Shown piece after piece: positions 7,430 through 16,634 of a stretch of 27,050 nucleotides of DNA. Positions within the stretch are counted from its first letter, which is position 1, and the number at the start of each line of letters is the position of its first letter. This stretch comes from CAADGL01 sp964643885 (GTDB lineage Bacteria > Planctomycetota > Phycisphaerae > UBA1845 > Fen-1342): assembly GCA_964643885.1 (NCBI GenBank), contig CAZXUI010000065.1, forward strand, positions 1 through 27,050, given 5' to 3'. A program made the position numbers and the translations under genes. The notes under the pieces were generated by a model, which was given only the letters and a program-made list of their open reading frames with translations, was not told where the DNA came from and searched no databases.

Positions 7430-10400
7430 ATGAACGACAGCCGCAATGTCAAAGGGGGAGCGACGCCGCAGTCGAGCGAGCTTTCTGCCGGGGATGCAGC
7501 GAGTTTGCCGGAGACAAGCGTTGCGGCTTTGCAGGCAGATGACTCCGCGACGGAGGATGTGCCGGGGCCAGCCCGGTTTCGCGATTTACTGCACGATGGG
7601 GATTGCGAGGCTGCAACCGAGCCTGACGGTGCGCAGAGCGAGGCGAATGCACGGACCACCGCGGAAGATCCGCTCGTGCGGCTCAACACGGTCGGGCGGA
7701 CGCTGGCGGCGGTTCGCACGTGGCTGGCCCGCGATTCCGCGCGCGTGGATCGGCGACGTTTTGGCCGCGGCGGACCGAACGGCGCGGTGGAGACGGCCGA
7801 ATTCCAAGCCAATCAGACGAGGCGCGCGCCGGCGGCCGGACTCGCCGCGGGGCCGTTGTCGGGCATAGAATTGGCCGAAACCGGCGAGCCCGCGAACCCA
7901 TTGCAGCCAACCCGCACCGGAGGAGAATCCGCTGGACCGGCGGGTCCCGGCGCGCCGGGATCGTCTCTGCCGTCGCCCGGCCGTAGAATTGCTGCCCTGC
8001 CGCCAGATACGCGCTTTTCCACAGACTTCCGGAACCCAGCCGGCGATCCGAACATGAACGACACAGGCCATTCCCACGATCCATCCGTCGCACCCGATGA
8101 GAACGGGGGCATCCGTTCCGAGCGGGAGGCCGAGGGCATCCATCTGGATTTGTCCGAGGAAGAAGACGAACTTCGCCGTCTGCGGGAGCGATCTGCACAG
8201 CAAACGCGGACATACGAGGCATACGGTTCGCAATCGCGCGCGCTTGACCGGCGTACGGAGGAGCTTCGCGAGCGGGTGTCCTTCGCCCAGCGGGCGCTGG
8301 ACGAGCGGGCGGCCCGCCTGCGCGAGGAGCTGTCGCAGGAGCGCGACCGGCTGCGGGCGTACCGGGACAAGCTGTCGGCCAAGGCACAGGAGCTGGTGGA
8401 GTCGACGCGGATTCAGAAGGATCGGCTCGCTGAGACGCGGGCGGAGCTGGCTCGTCGCGCGCTGGAGGTGGAAGAGCAGCGTCGCGACTTTGAGCTGATG
8501 AAAGAGCGGCAGCTCACGGAGATGGACGAGCAGGCGCGGCAGGCGCTGGAAGAGCGACTGGGTGAGCTGGACCGGCAGCGCGCCGCCGGCATCGAGGAGA
8601 TCCAGGAGCAGTCGCGCATCGAGCTGCAACGGCGCCTCGAAGAGCTGGAGGCTTCGCACCGTTCTGAACTCGAACAACTGAAGGCGGATGCCCAACGGGA
8701 GCTGCTCGATCGCGAGGCAACGCTTGAGGCGCGCGGCGAGGAGATCGACTGCGTCCGTGCGGAACTGCTGGAGCGCACGCGGGAGTTCGAGCTGCGCCAG
8801 GCGGAGCTGGAGCGCCAGAAGCAGGCGGCCATCGATGAGAGCCGGGCCGAGTTCGAGCGTCGTGCGACCGAGCTGAACGAGCAGATGGCAGCGCTGCGCC
8901 GGCAGCTGGAGGGCGAGCGCGACGCCGAGGTGGAGCGCCTTCGGGCGGAAATCGGCCGCCGCGAGGCGGAACTGGAGGCGCGTGCCCGTGAGCTGGAAGC
9001 GCGGGCGCTGGCGCAGAGTCGCGAGGCATCGGACGAGATCGAGCGGCTGCGCGCCGAGTTGAAGGATCAGGCGAGCCGGCTGGCGGCGCGGGAGCGCGAA
9101 CTGGAGGAGCAGCAGCAGGCCGCCCGCCGGGAGATGACGGCGGATTTCGAGCGGCTGCGGCAGGATTTGGAGCGCCGCCACGCCGAAGAAGTCGAACGCA
9201 TCCGGACCGAGTCGCGGACGACGCTGGACGAGCGGCTGCGGGAGATGGAGGCCGCAAACGCGGCGGAGCTTCAGACGTTGAAGGCCGAGCAGCATGCGCG
9301 GGTCGAAGCGCGGCTGCGGGCCCTGGAGGCGGAGAAGCAGGCGGCGATCGACCGCGTGCGCTCGGAGGCGCTTACATCGGAAGAGGCGCACCGGCGGGAA
9401 TTCGAGGAGCTGCGGCAGGCGGAATTCGCGAGGCTGCTGCAACAGACCAGCGCGTTGACGGATTCGCGGATGCGCGAGATCGAGGAGGAGATCGCCGAGC
9501 GGCGTGCATCCCTCGATCTGCGCGAGCGCACGCTGTCGGAGCTGGAAACGAGCCTGACAGCGCTGCAACAGTCGCTGCGGACGACGGCGGAAGAGTCGGC
9601 GCGGCGGATGGAGCTGGAGGCGGCGTCGCGCACCCGGGCGCTGGACGAGCGGTCGAAGGCGCTCGAGGAGCGCGAGTCGCGCTGCCAGGCGGAGTTTGAG
9701 GCGCGGCTGCGCGACGTGGAAGAGCAATCGCAGCGCCGGTCGGAGCAGCTCGAGGCGCTGGAGGCGATGCTTCGCCAGCAGGCGGAGGAAGCGCGGACGG
9801 CTGGTGAGGCGCGTCGCCGCGAACTGGAACGCGAGCTGGAGCGGCAGCGTGCGGCGTTGGACGAGGCGCAGACGGCGCTCAAGCAGCGCGAGGCGGAGTT
9901 GATCGCGGCGGCCGAGTCGCGGCTGCGCGAAATGGAGGTCGAATCGGCCCGTCGGCAGGCGGAACTGGAATCGCGCGAGGACGTGCTGGCGACGCGCGAG
10001 GAAGCGGCACGGCAGGCGACGATCGAGAAAGTGCAGGCCATCGAGCGGGAGGATGCCGCCCGGCGGGAGGCCCTGGCTGAACGCGAGCGGGCGCTGGAAT
10101 CAGAGCGGCAGGCGTTTGAAAGCGAGATCGAAGAGCGGCGGGCGGAGGTGGATGCCGAAGCGACGGCACTGAGGCTGAAGGAGGCGGCGCTCGAAGCGCG
10201 GATCGAGCAGCGGGTGCAGGAATACGAAGCGACCCGCGGGGCGACGCTGCCCGACAGCGACGTGGTCGAGGGGCTGGAGGAGAAGGCGCGGCAGCTGGAG
10301 GCGGAGCTCGAGGAGCGCGGGCAGCGGCTTGCGGAAAGCGAGCGCGAGCTGGGCGAGCTTCGCTCGGAGCTGGATCGGCTGCGGCGCGAACATGAAGAAC

Positions 10401-13400
10401 TCGTTCACGATCGACACAGCGAACTGGACGCGGAACTGGCCCGTCGGCGCAAGGAGTTCGAGGCGGAACTCGGCCGGCTGCGGGAGGAATCCGACGAGGC
10501 CGCTGCGCAGGCGCAGCTGACGCGCGAGCTATTGAACCGGCGCGAGGCGTCGATCGCCGAACAGCTTCGCGATCTGGAGCAGCGGAGTGACGCGCTGGCG
10601 GAGCGGGAAGAATCGCTGGCGGCGCGTGACGAGGAATTGGCGCGGATGTCCGGGGCGCTGGAGTCCCGCGAGACTCGCCTGCGGGAATGGCAGAATCGGC
10701 TGGATCGGAGCGAAGCCCATCTCGAATCGGAACTGGCGATTCTGAAGCGCGACCGCGAGGAGGCCGAGCAGATCGCCCAGAACAACAGCCGGCTGACGCT
10801 GGAGCTTGCGGCGCGGAGCGAGTCGCTGGGCACGGCGCAGGCGGAGGCCGAGCGGCTGCGGCGCGAATTGCGGGAGCGCGAGACGGCCCTCGGCGAGCGC
10901 GAGTCGGCGCTGCGCCGGCGCGAGCAGGAAATCAGCGACGGGCTGGCGGACGTCGAACGGCGGCAGCAGGACGTCGAGCAGAAGGCGCTGGAACTCGATC
11001 GCCCGCCTTCCGGGCAGAAGAGCATAGCGCAGCGGGCGGCGGAGCTGTTCGGTGCGGCATCGGCATCGTCGCGCCAGTCGGATCTGAACCGGCGGGAGCA
11101 GTTCATCCGCGCGAGGGAAGAATCGCTGAAGGCGACGGGCGAGGAGCTTCAAGGCCGGCGCGTCGAGCTGACGCAGCTCGAACTGGCGCTTGAGGAGCGC
11201 GAGGCGGCGCTGGCGCAGCTGGAGAGCGACATTGCCCGGCAGCAGTCGGAGCTGGCGCGGCGGGAGCAGGGCATACACGATCTGGAAGAGCGGGTCCGCC
11301 ACGGCGAGGCCGAGCTGGGCTCGCGGCAGGCAGAGCTTGCCCGGCGGGAAGAGGAGTCGGCGCGGGATCGACTGGAATTGCAGGGCGACCGCGAGGCGCT
11401 GGAAGAAGCGCGGCGATCGGTGGAGTCGGCGCGTTCGCGGGTCGATGAGCGCGAGAAGGAGCAGGTCGAGATCGATCGGCGGCTGTCGCAGCGGATCGTC
11501 GAGGCGGCGGACATGGAACACCGCGCCCGCGAGGAAGCGGCGCGGCTGGCGGCGGATCGTGCGGCGCTCGATGAATTGCGACGCGCTTATGACACCGACC
11601 GGCAGGCGCTTGAGGCCCGGCGTACGCAGATCGAGAGCGAGAAAACGGCGCTTGACGAGGGGCTGTCGCGGCTTGCCGCAGAACGCGAGGCCCTGGCGGC
11701 CGAGCAGGAACGGCTGGCGGAGGTGCGGCGCGAGATCGACGCGGGACGTGGCTCGCTGACGGAGTCGCGGGCCGCGATCGAGGCGGAGCGCGCCTCGCTC
11801 GAGAAGGAACGGGCGGCGTTGAGCGAACGGGCGGCTGCCCTGGATGCCGAGCGTACGGCATTGACAGAGGAGCGCAACCGCTTCGAGGCGGACCGGGAGA
11901 AATCGGGTCAGCTTGACAATGAGCTGGGCGACGAGCGGAAGCGGCTTGCGGAGAAACGCGCCGAGCTGGACGCAGAACTGGCACGGCAGGAGCGGGAGCG
12001 GCTTGCGCTGCGGGACCGGGAGCGGCAACTGGCCGAGGACCGGCGTGCCCTGGAGACATCGAAGGCTGAAAGCGACGATGCGCGCAAGCGACTGGCCGTC
12101 CGGATCGAGGAGACACGGCGGCTGCGGCGGCGGCTGGCGGAGAAGGTCGACCGGCATCAGCACCGGAAGGATCGGCTGCTGCGCCACGCGTCGGATATCG
12201 AGCGGCGGCGCGAGGCGCTGGAAAAGGCCGAGGCCGCGCTGGAAAAGGACCGGGCCGCGCTGCGGGAGCAGCGGGAGGAACTGGAGGCGCGGATTCGCGC
12301 GCAGGCCGGTGATTCCGAGGACCTGTCGACGGAGCGATCGGAGCTGAACGCACTGCGCGAATCGCTGGCGGTCGAGCGAGTGCAGGTCGAGTCGCAACGG
12401 CGAGATCTTGAGGGCCGCGAAGGGACGCTGGCGGAAAAAGCGCGGCAATTGGAAGCCTACCGCAACCGTCTGGAAGAGGAGTATGCCGCGCTTCAGAGTC
12501 AGCGCGAGGAACTGATGGCGCTGGAAGAGGGCCGTGGGGACGGCTCCACGCAGATGAGCGCGATCCTGGAGCAGCAGCAGAAGCGGGAAGATGAACTGCG
12601 TGCGCGCGAGGCCGAGCTGAATCTGCGTGAAATGGAGCTGAGCCACCGAACGGGCGAGCTGTCACGGACGGACGAGGATCTGAACCGGGAGCGTGAGGCA
12701 CTGGCGGCGCGGGAGAGGGATGTCGAGCGCGAGCAGGAGTCGGTCGCGTTGCAGCGGCGGGAGCTGGACGCGGTGATCGCATCGGAGCGCGAGGCGATCG
12801 ACGAGCTTCGCGCCGAGGCCGAGGCGGAGCTGTCGGCGGAGCGCGAGCGGCTGCGCGAACGGGAGCGCGAGCTCGATGGCCAGATCGAACGGCAGCAGGA
12901 GGAGTGGGAGTCGCGCCGGGAGCGGGAAGAAGAATCACGCCGCGATGCCATGCAGGAGTCGCTCGAGAGCGAGCTTGCGGAGCGGTTGAAGGCGGTGGAG
13001 CAGCGGGAAAGAGAGATCGAGGAGCGCGGCCGAGCGCGACTGGCGGAGATTGAGCGCGATATCGAAGGGCGTTTGACGGCGCTGGAGGAAGAAATCCGGC
13101 GTCGCCGCGAGGAGGCGGCACAGGCGGCGGCGGCGCAGGGACACGCGGTCGAGGACGAGGCGTGCCAGGTGAAGCTGCGACAGGAGCAGCAACTGGAAGA
13201 GCTTCGCCAGCGGCAGGCGGAACTGACAGAACAGGAAGCGAGCCTGCGGAAGCAGCGCGAGGCGCTGGACGCGCGGGAGCGGGCCCTGGCGGATGCGGCC
13301 AACCAGCGGCTGGAACAGGATGTCGTCGACCTGAGCGCGATCGACGTGGAGGAAGTGGGATCGGAATCGACGGTCTCGGCCACGGCGGCGAATGCGGACG

Positions 13401-15280
13401 AGGATGCGGCGCTGGAACCATACGATGTGATCCGGGACTTGAGCGATCGTGATCTCGGCATCGAGCACGAGCCGCGGTCTGTCGCGCGGGCGGCACTGGC
13501 GGGCGGCCCGTGGAGCGCGCCGGCGACGGCTGCGCCGGCCCGAATGCGGGGCGTGGCGGCGTGCGCCGTGTTGTGCGGCCTGTTGCTGGCGGCGGCGGCG
13601 ATGTGGTCACCGTCGGAAATGCACGAGGCGCGGACGCGGCTGGCGGTGGACGGGGCGGCGGCCCCGGATCACGTGTCGCGCATGATCGGCAGCGAGTCGG
13701 GCGTGTTCGAGCGGGCATCTCGCGCGAGTGGCGTCGATATCGCGTCGCTGTACCAGGCTGGGGCGATCGGCATTCGGCCGTCGGCGGACGGCAGCGCGGT
13801 GGAGCTGTCGGCACGGGTGGCGGATGGGGACGGCGGGACGGGGACGAAATGGCTGGAGGCGCTGGCGGCGGCCTACGAGGATGTGCTTCGCCAGGGCGAG
13901 CAGTCGGAGACGCGGCGTTCGGAGGAACTGGCGCGGGCGCGAAGCGAGCGGGATGCCAAGCAGCAGGAACTCGCGGCGGCGGCGTTGACGCTGGAACAGA
14001 TGAAATCGTCGCTCCAGGCGGAGCCGGCGCTGCGGGAACTGGAGGCGGCGCGGCTCGAGCGCGACGCGATATCGCGCGACGTGGAAGAGGCACGAAGCGC
14101 GATGGAAAAGGCGACGGCCGATCTGGCGGCGTTCATGGAAGAGCCGCGGCCGACGGGTCCGGCAGTGCCCAGCGAGGAGCAGATCGTGGCGGCGATGCAG
14201 GGCGACGCGGAACTGAGCCAGGCAATGGCTGAGCGGGCCGCGAAGGCGGTCGAGTTCCAGGGCGAGCTTTCCAGTGCCGTCGCCGAGGCGCAGGCGCCGA
14301 CTGCCGGCCTGGTGGCGGGGCTGTCGGGGCTGACAAGTGCGATCGAGGAGCGGGTGAACCAGCAAAGCGACGCGGACCTGCGGCGGGAGCTGGAGCAGAT
14401 CGGCCTTGCGGCGACTGACCTGCTCAGCGAGGCGGAGACGTTCGTGCAGCAGTGGGACCTGCTGACGCCGAAGTTCGCATCGTGGAAGGCCGGAGACGAC
14501 GTTGAGCTGCTGCTGGACTACCAGGCGCGGTTTGACACGCTGGTTCGCAGGTTTCATGGAGCATCATCCTCGGCGCTGACGCGGATCGGCGGCATGGTGG
14601 ACGAGATTGCCAGCGCAGGCAGCGAGATGACACAGCGCCGCATCCTTCAGAGCGGGCTGTCGGGGGCGGTTCGCTCGGCGAAGCAGGCGTGGGACGCGTG
14701 GGGGCGGGCGGCGGTGCAGGCGGTGGCGGCGAACAACGAGACGCTGAAGGCGATTCGCACGGTGTTGAAGGGGCTGGGGCCGCGCGTCGAGGAAGGGCGG
14801 CGCAAGTATCGCGACCAGGTGGCACAGGCACTGGGCGCCGGCGAGACGCAGGCATGGGAAAACCAGCGCGAGGAACTGGAGCGCATCATGCGGCATGCAG
14901 AGTCGGAACACGAGGCGCTCTCGGCCCGCGAGAAGACTGCGATGAAGGCGGCGCTGGACATGGAGCGCGACGCGATGTCGCAATACCGCGACCGGCGGGA
15001 CGAAATCGACCGTCAGCAGCAACTGGTGGCGCGGCTTGAGCGGGAGCTGTCGCCGCTTTCGGCCGAAGTGGAGCGTCTGTCGCGCCGCACCCAGGCGCTA
15101 CCCGCGGGGGCTGCACGGCTCGGCGCGTTTGAGACGGCGCCGCCGCGCTGGTTCGATCTGTCGCGCTGGCGGCTGGCAGTGCCGCTGGGCATCGCGGGGA
15201 GCATTTTAATCGGATTCGTGCTGCGCCTGCTGGGTCGCGCGGGCAGCCGCCCGGTCGGCACTTTACACGCGGCGACATGA
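7430..15280 (+). CDS. Giant coiled-coil membrane protein with Wzz-like C-terminal layout
   Basis: About 2616 aa. Residues 1-240 are low-complexity (Ala/Gly/Pro). Residues about 245-1960 are almost unbroken Glu/Arg/Ala/Leu coiled coil, with a non-helical break near 1190-1215 (KSIAQRAAELFGAASASS). Residues 1965-2038 form an acidic, then Ala/Pro-rich linker. A first membrane helix lies at about 2040-2059, an extracytoplasmic part with more coiled coil at 2060-2580, and a second helix at about 2582-2602 before a short basic tail. The order helix, beta-like segment, coiled coil, helix resembles polysaccharide co-polymerases of the Wzz type; that is an inference. There are no Walker motifs, so it is not an SMC protein. 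ATG 7430 has GGAG (7417-7420) upstream. ATG 8054 is a serious alternative (2408 aa), because 7850-8050 looks poorly coding. The glycosyltransferase overlaps its stop by 4 bases. Confidence 0.85.
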   Translation: MNDSRNVKGGATPQSSELSAGDAASLPETSVAALQADDSATEDVPGPARFRDLLHDGDCEAATEPDGAQSEANARTTAEDPLVRLNTVGRTLAAVRTWLARDSARVDRRRFGRGGPNGAVETAEFQANQTRRAPAAGLAAGPLSGIELAETGEPANPLQPTRTGGESAGPAGPGAPGSSLPSPGRRIAALPPDTRFSTDFRNPAGDPNMNDTGHSHDPSVAPDENGGIRSEREAEGIHLDLSEEEDELRRLRERSAQQTRTYEAYGSQSRALDRRTEELRERVSFAQRALDERAARLREELSQERDRLRAYRDKLSAKAQELVESTRIQKDRLAETRAELARRALEVEEQRRDFELMKERQLTEMDEQARQALEERLGELDRQRAAGIEEIQEQSRIELQRRLEELEASHRSELEQLKADAQRELLDREATLEARGEEIDCVRAELLERTREFELRQAELERQKQAAIDESRAEFERRATELNEQMAALRRQLEGERDAEVERLRAEIGRREAELEARARELEARALAQSREASDEIERLRAELKDQASRLAARERELEEQQQAARREMTADFERLRQDLERRHAEEVERIRTESRTTLDERLREMEAANAAELQTLKAEQHARVEARLRALEAEKQAAIDRVRSEALTSEEAHRREFEELRQAEFARLLQQTSALTDSRMREIEEEIAERRASLDLRERTLSELETSLTALQQSLRTTAEESARRMELEAASRTRALDERSKALEERESRCQAEFEARLRDVEEQSQRRSEQLEALEAMLRQQAEEARTAGEARRRELERELERQRAALDEAQTALKQREAELIAAAESRLREMEVESARRQAELESREDVLATREEAARQATIEKVQAIEREDAARREALAERERALESERQAFESEIEERRAEVDAEATALRLKEAALEARIEQRVQEYEATRGATLPDSDVVEGLEEKARQLEAELEERGQRLAESERELGELRSELDRLRREHEELVHDRHSELDAELARRRKEFEAELGRLREESDEAAAQAQLTRELLNRREASIAEQLRDLEQRSDALAEREESLAARDEELARMSGALESRETRLREWQNRLDRSEAHLESELAILKRDREEAEQIAQNNSRLTLELAARSESLGTAQAEAERLRRELRERETALGERESALRRREQEISDGLADVERRQQDVEQKALELDRPPSGQKSIAQRAAELFGAASASSRQSDLNRREQFIRAREESLKATGEELQGRRVELTQLELALEEREAALAQLESDIARQQSELARREQGIHDLEERVRHGEAELGSRQAELARREEESARDRLELQGDREALEEARRSVESARSRVDEREKEQVEIDRRLSQRIVEAADMEHRAREEAARLAADRAALDELRRAYDTDRQALEARRTQIESEKTALDEGLSRLAAEREALAAEQERLAEVRREIDAGRGSLTESRAAIEAERASLEKERAALSERAAALDAERTALTEERNRFEADREKSGQLDNELGDERKRLAEKRAELDAELARQERERLALRDRERQLAEDRRALETSKAESDDARKRLAVRIEETRRLRRRLAEKVDRHQHRKDRLLRHASDIERRREALEKAEAALEKDRAALREQREELEARIRAQAGDSEDLSTERSELNALRESLAVERVQVESQRRDLEGREGTLAEKARQLEAYRNRLEEEYAALQSQREELMALEEGRGDGSTQMSAILEQQQKREDELRAREAELNLREMELSHRTGELSRTDEDLNREREALAARERDVEREQESVALQRRELDAVIASEREAIDELRAEAEAELSAERERLRERERELDGQIERQQEEWESRREREEESRRDAMQESLESELAERLKAVEQREREIEERGRARLAEIERDIEGRLTALEEEIRRRREEAAQAAAAQGHAVEDEACQVKLRQEQQLEELRQRQAELTEQEASLRKQREALDARERALADAANQRLEQDVVDLSAIDVEEVGSESTVSATAANADEDAALEPYDVIRDLSDRDLGIEHEPRSVARAALAGGPWSAPATAAPARMRGVAACAVLCGLLLAAAAMWSPSEMHEARTRLAVDGAAAPDHVSRMIGSESGVFERASRASGVDIASLYQAGAIGIRPSADGSAVELSARVADGDGGTGTKWLEALAAAYEDVLRQGEQSETRRSEELARARSERDAKQQELAAAALTLEQMKSSLQAEPALRELEAARLERDAISRDVEEARSAMEKATADLAAFMEEPRPTGPAVPSEEQIVAAMQGDAELSQAMAERAAKAVEFQGELSSAVAEAQAPTAGLVAGLSGLTSAIEERVNQQSDADLRRELEQIGLAATDLLSEAETFVQQWDLLTPKFASWKAGDDVELLLDYQARFDTLVRRFHGASSSALTRIGGMVDEIASAGSEMTQRRILQSGLSGAVRSAKQAWDAWGRAAVQAVAANNETLKAIRTVLKGLGPRVEEGRRKYRDQVAQALGAGETQAWENQREELERIMRHAESEHEALSAREKTAMKAALDMERDAMSQYRDRRDEIDRQQQLVARLERELSPLSAEVERLSRRTQALPAGAARLGAFETAPPRWFDLSRWRLAVPLGIAGSILIGFVLRLLGRAGSRPVGTLHAAT

Positions 15281-16416
15281 CGGTGTCAGGCGAGGGGCAA
15301 TTACGGGGGCCGGTTTCGCCGCTTCGCGTACTGCTATTGTCTACCGATCTGGAGCGGGGCGGCCTGCCCATGCGGCTGGTGCAGCTTGCGCGGGCGCTGC
15401 CGGGCGCCGGCGTGACGCCGATCGTGGGGTGTCTCGCGCGCCGCGGTCCGTTGAGCGGCGAACTGGAGTCGGCGGGCATCGGCACGTTCGCCTGCGACGC
15501 GCACGGGCGGTTTGATGTCGCATGCGTGGCACGACTGGCGCGGCACATCGCACGAATCGACCCGGATCTCGTGCATGCCTCTCTCTTTCATGCGAACCTC
15601 GCGGCGCGGCTGGTGGGACGGCGCGACCGACGGCGGCCGGTCATCACGTCGAGCGTGACGATCGAAGTGGAGCGTCGCTGGCACCGGCTGGGCGAGGGCC
15701 TGACATCGGGCGGCTCGGACGTGCATGTGGCGAATTCGGCGGCGGTGGCCCGGCACCTGGTGGACGAGCTGGGCTTTGCGCCAGGGCGGGTGCGCGTGAT
15801 CCGCAACGCGGTGGACGTCGAGGCGATCGAGGCGGCCGCGGCAGTGCCACTTGAACGGCACGGACTGGCGGACGGCGTCCCATTGGTGGGCTGGGCGGGC
15901 CGGATGGACAAGGTGAAGAACCTGGAGACGTTCGTGTCGGTCATCGAGCGGCTGCGGGCGCGGCGGCCGGTGCAGGCGGTGCTGTGGGGCGACGGAGCGG
16001 AGCGATCGCGGCTGGAGGCGCTGGCGGCGTCGCGCGGCCTGCGGCACGCGGTTCGATTTGCCGGCTGGGCCCAGCGGCTGGGTGGCTGTCTCAAGGCGTG
16101 CGACGTGCTGCTCTTTCCATCGCTGACGGAAGGATCGCCGAACGTGGTGCTGGAGGCGATGGCGGCCGGGTGCCCGGTGGTGGCCTCGCGCATTGCGGCA
16201 TGCGAGGAACTGCTCTCGGGCGGCCGGGGCTGGTTATGCGGGGCGCGGGATGTGGCGGCATTAACCGGCGCAGTGGAGATGGCACTGTCCGATAAGCGCG
16301 CGCGGGGCATTGCCATCGAATCGGCGCGGGCCTACGTCCGGCTGCACCACCAAATGCAAGATGTGGTGTGGCGCTGGCGCGAACTGTACGACGAGTTGAT
16401 GGCGCGGGCCGGATGA
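15277..16416 (+). CDS. GT4-type glycosyltransferase
   Basis: A 379-aa GT-B fold glycosyltransferase transferring a sugar from a nucleotide-sugar donor to a glycan or lipid acceptor. The N-terminal half has the ERGGLPMRL glycine loop (26-34) and PDLVHASLFHANL (96-108). The C-terminal donor domain has GRMDKVKN (208-215), WGDG (237-240) and the E-x7-E motif of Glu285 and Glu293 in EGSPNVVLEAM. No signal peptide or membrane helix is visible. Its ATG overlaps the TGA of the giant gene (ATGA), so translation of the two is very likely coupled. Sugar and acceptor cannot be read from sequence. The link to a protein with a Wzz-like tail suggests capsule, exopolysaccharide or another envelope glycan. 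Confidence 0.9.
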   Translation: MTVSGEGQLRGPVSPLRVLLLSTDLERGGLPMRLVQLARALPGAGVTPIVGCLARRGPLSGELESAGIGTFACDAHGRFDVACVARLARHIARIDPDLVHASLFHANLAARLVGRRDRRRPVITSSVTIEVERRWHRLGEGLTSGGSDVHVANSAAVARHLVDELGFAPGRVRVIRNAVDVEAIEAAAAVPLERHGLADGVPLVGWAGRMDKVKNLETFVSVIERLRARRPVQAVLWGDGAERSRLEALAASRGLRHAVRFAGWAQRLGGCLKACDVLLFPSLTEGSPNVVLEAMAAGCPVVASRIAACEELLSGGRGWLCGARDVAALTGAVEMALSDKRARGIAIESARAYVRLHHQMQDVVWRWRELYDELMARAG

Positions 16417-16553
16417 GGGGCGTTCGGGCCGGGATCTACGCCTCGGGCTGTGAGTTAGAATTTTACTGATGCACAACGTTCGACGTCGCCGGGAGTTCTG
16501 CGCGGCGGGCGACGTTCGCGTGGAAAAAGTGCAGAAACTTCAATTAAAGGCGC

Positions 16554-16606
16554 TTGCAAAAAGTGGGGAAGTGAGTATGTTGTATGTCATGAAGTGGGGG
16601 GAAGTG
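16554..16606 (+). promoter_or_regulatory. mraZ promoter with direct-repeat MraZ-type boxes
   Basis: Two similar boxes, AAGTGGGGAAGTG (16561-16573) and AAGTGGGGGGAAGTG (16592-16606), start 31 bases apart. Both carry the TGGGG core known from MraZ operators. TTGCAA (16554-16559) and TATGTT (16576-16581) make a plausible -35/-10 pair with a 16-base spacer, so the first box lies between the promoter elements and the second just after them. Binding by MraZ would block transcription, fitting autoregulation. Confidence 0.6.
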
Positions 16607-16634
16607 GTGAGCCAGGTGGTGGCCGTGAAAACGC

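Noticed and set aside
7586..14093. Very long minus-strand open frames opposite the giant gene (up to 996 codons)
   Set aside because: They arise from the strong codon bias and lack of stop codons opposite GAG/CGG/GCG-rich coil sequence. Their products are Arg/Pro/Ala- or Ser/Arg-rich without domains or start signals.
7430..15280. SMC or other chromosome-segregation ATPase
   Set aside because: Long coiled coils invite that label, but there are no Walker A, signature or Walker B motifs, and the protein has two membrane helices at its C-terminus.
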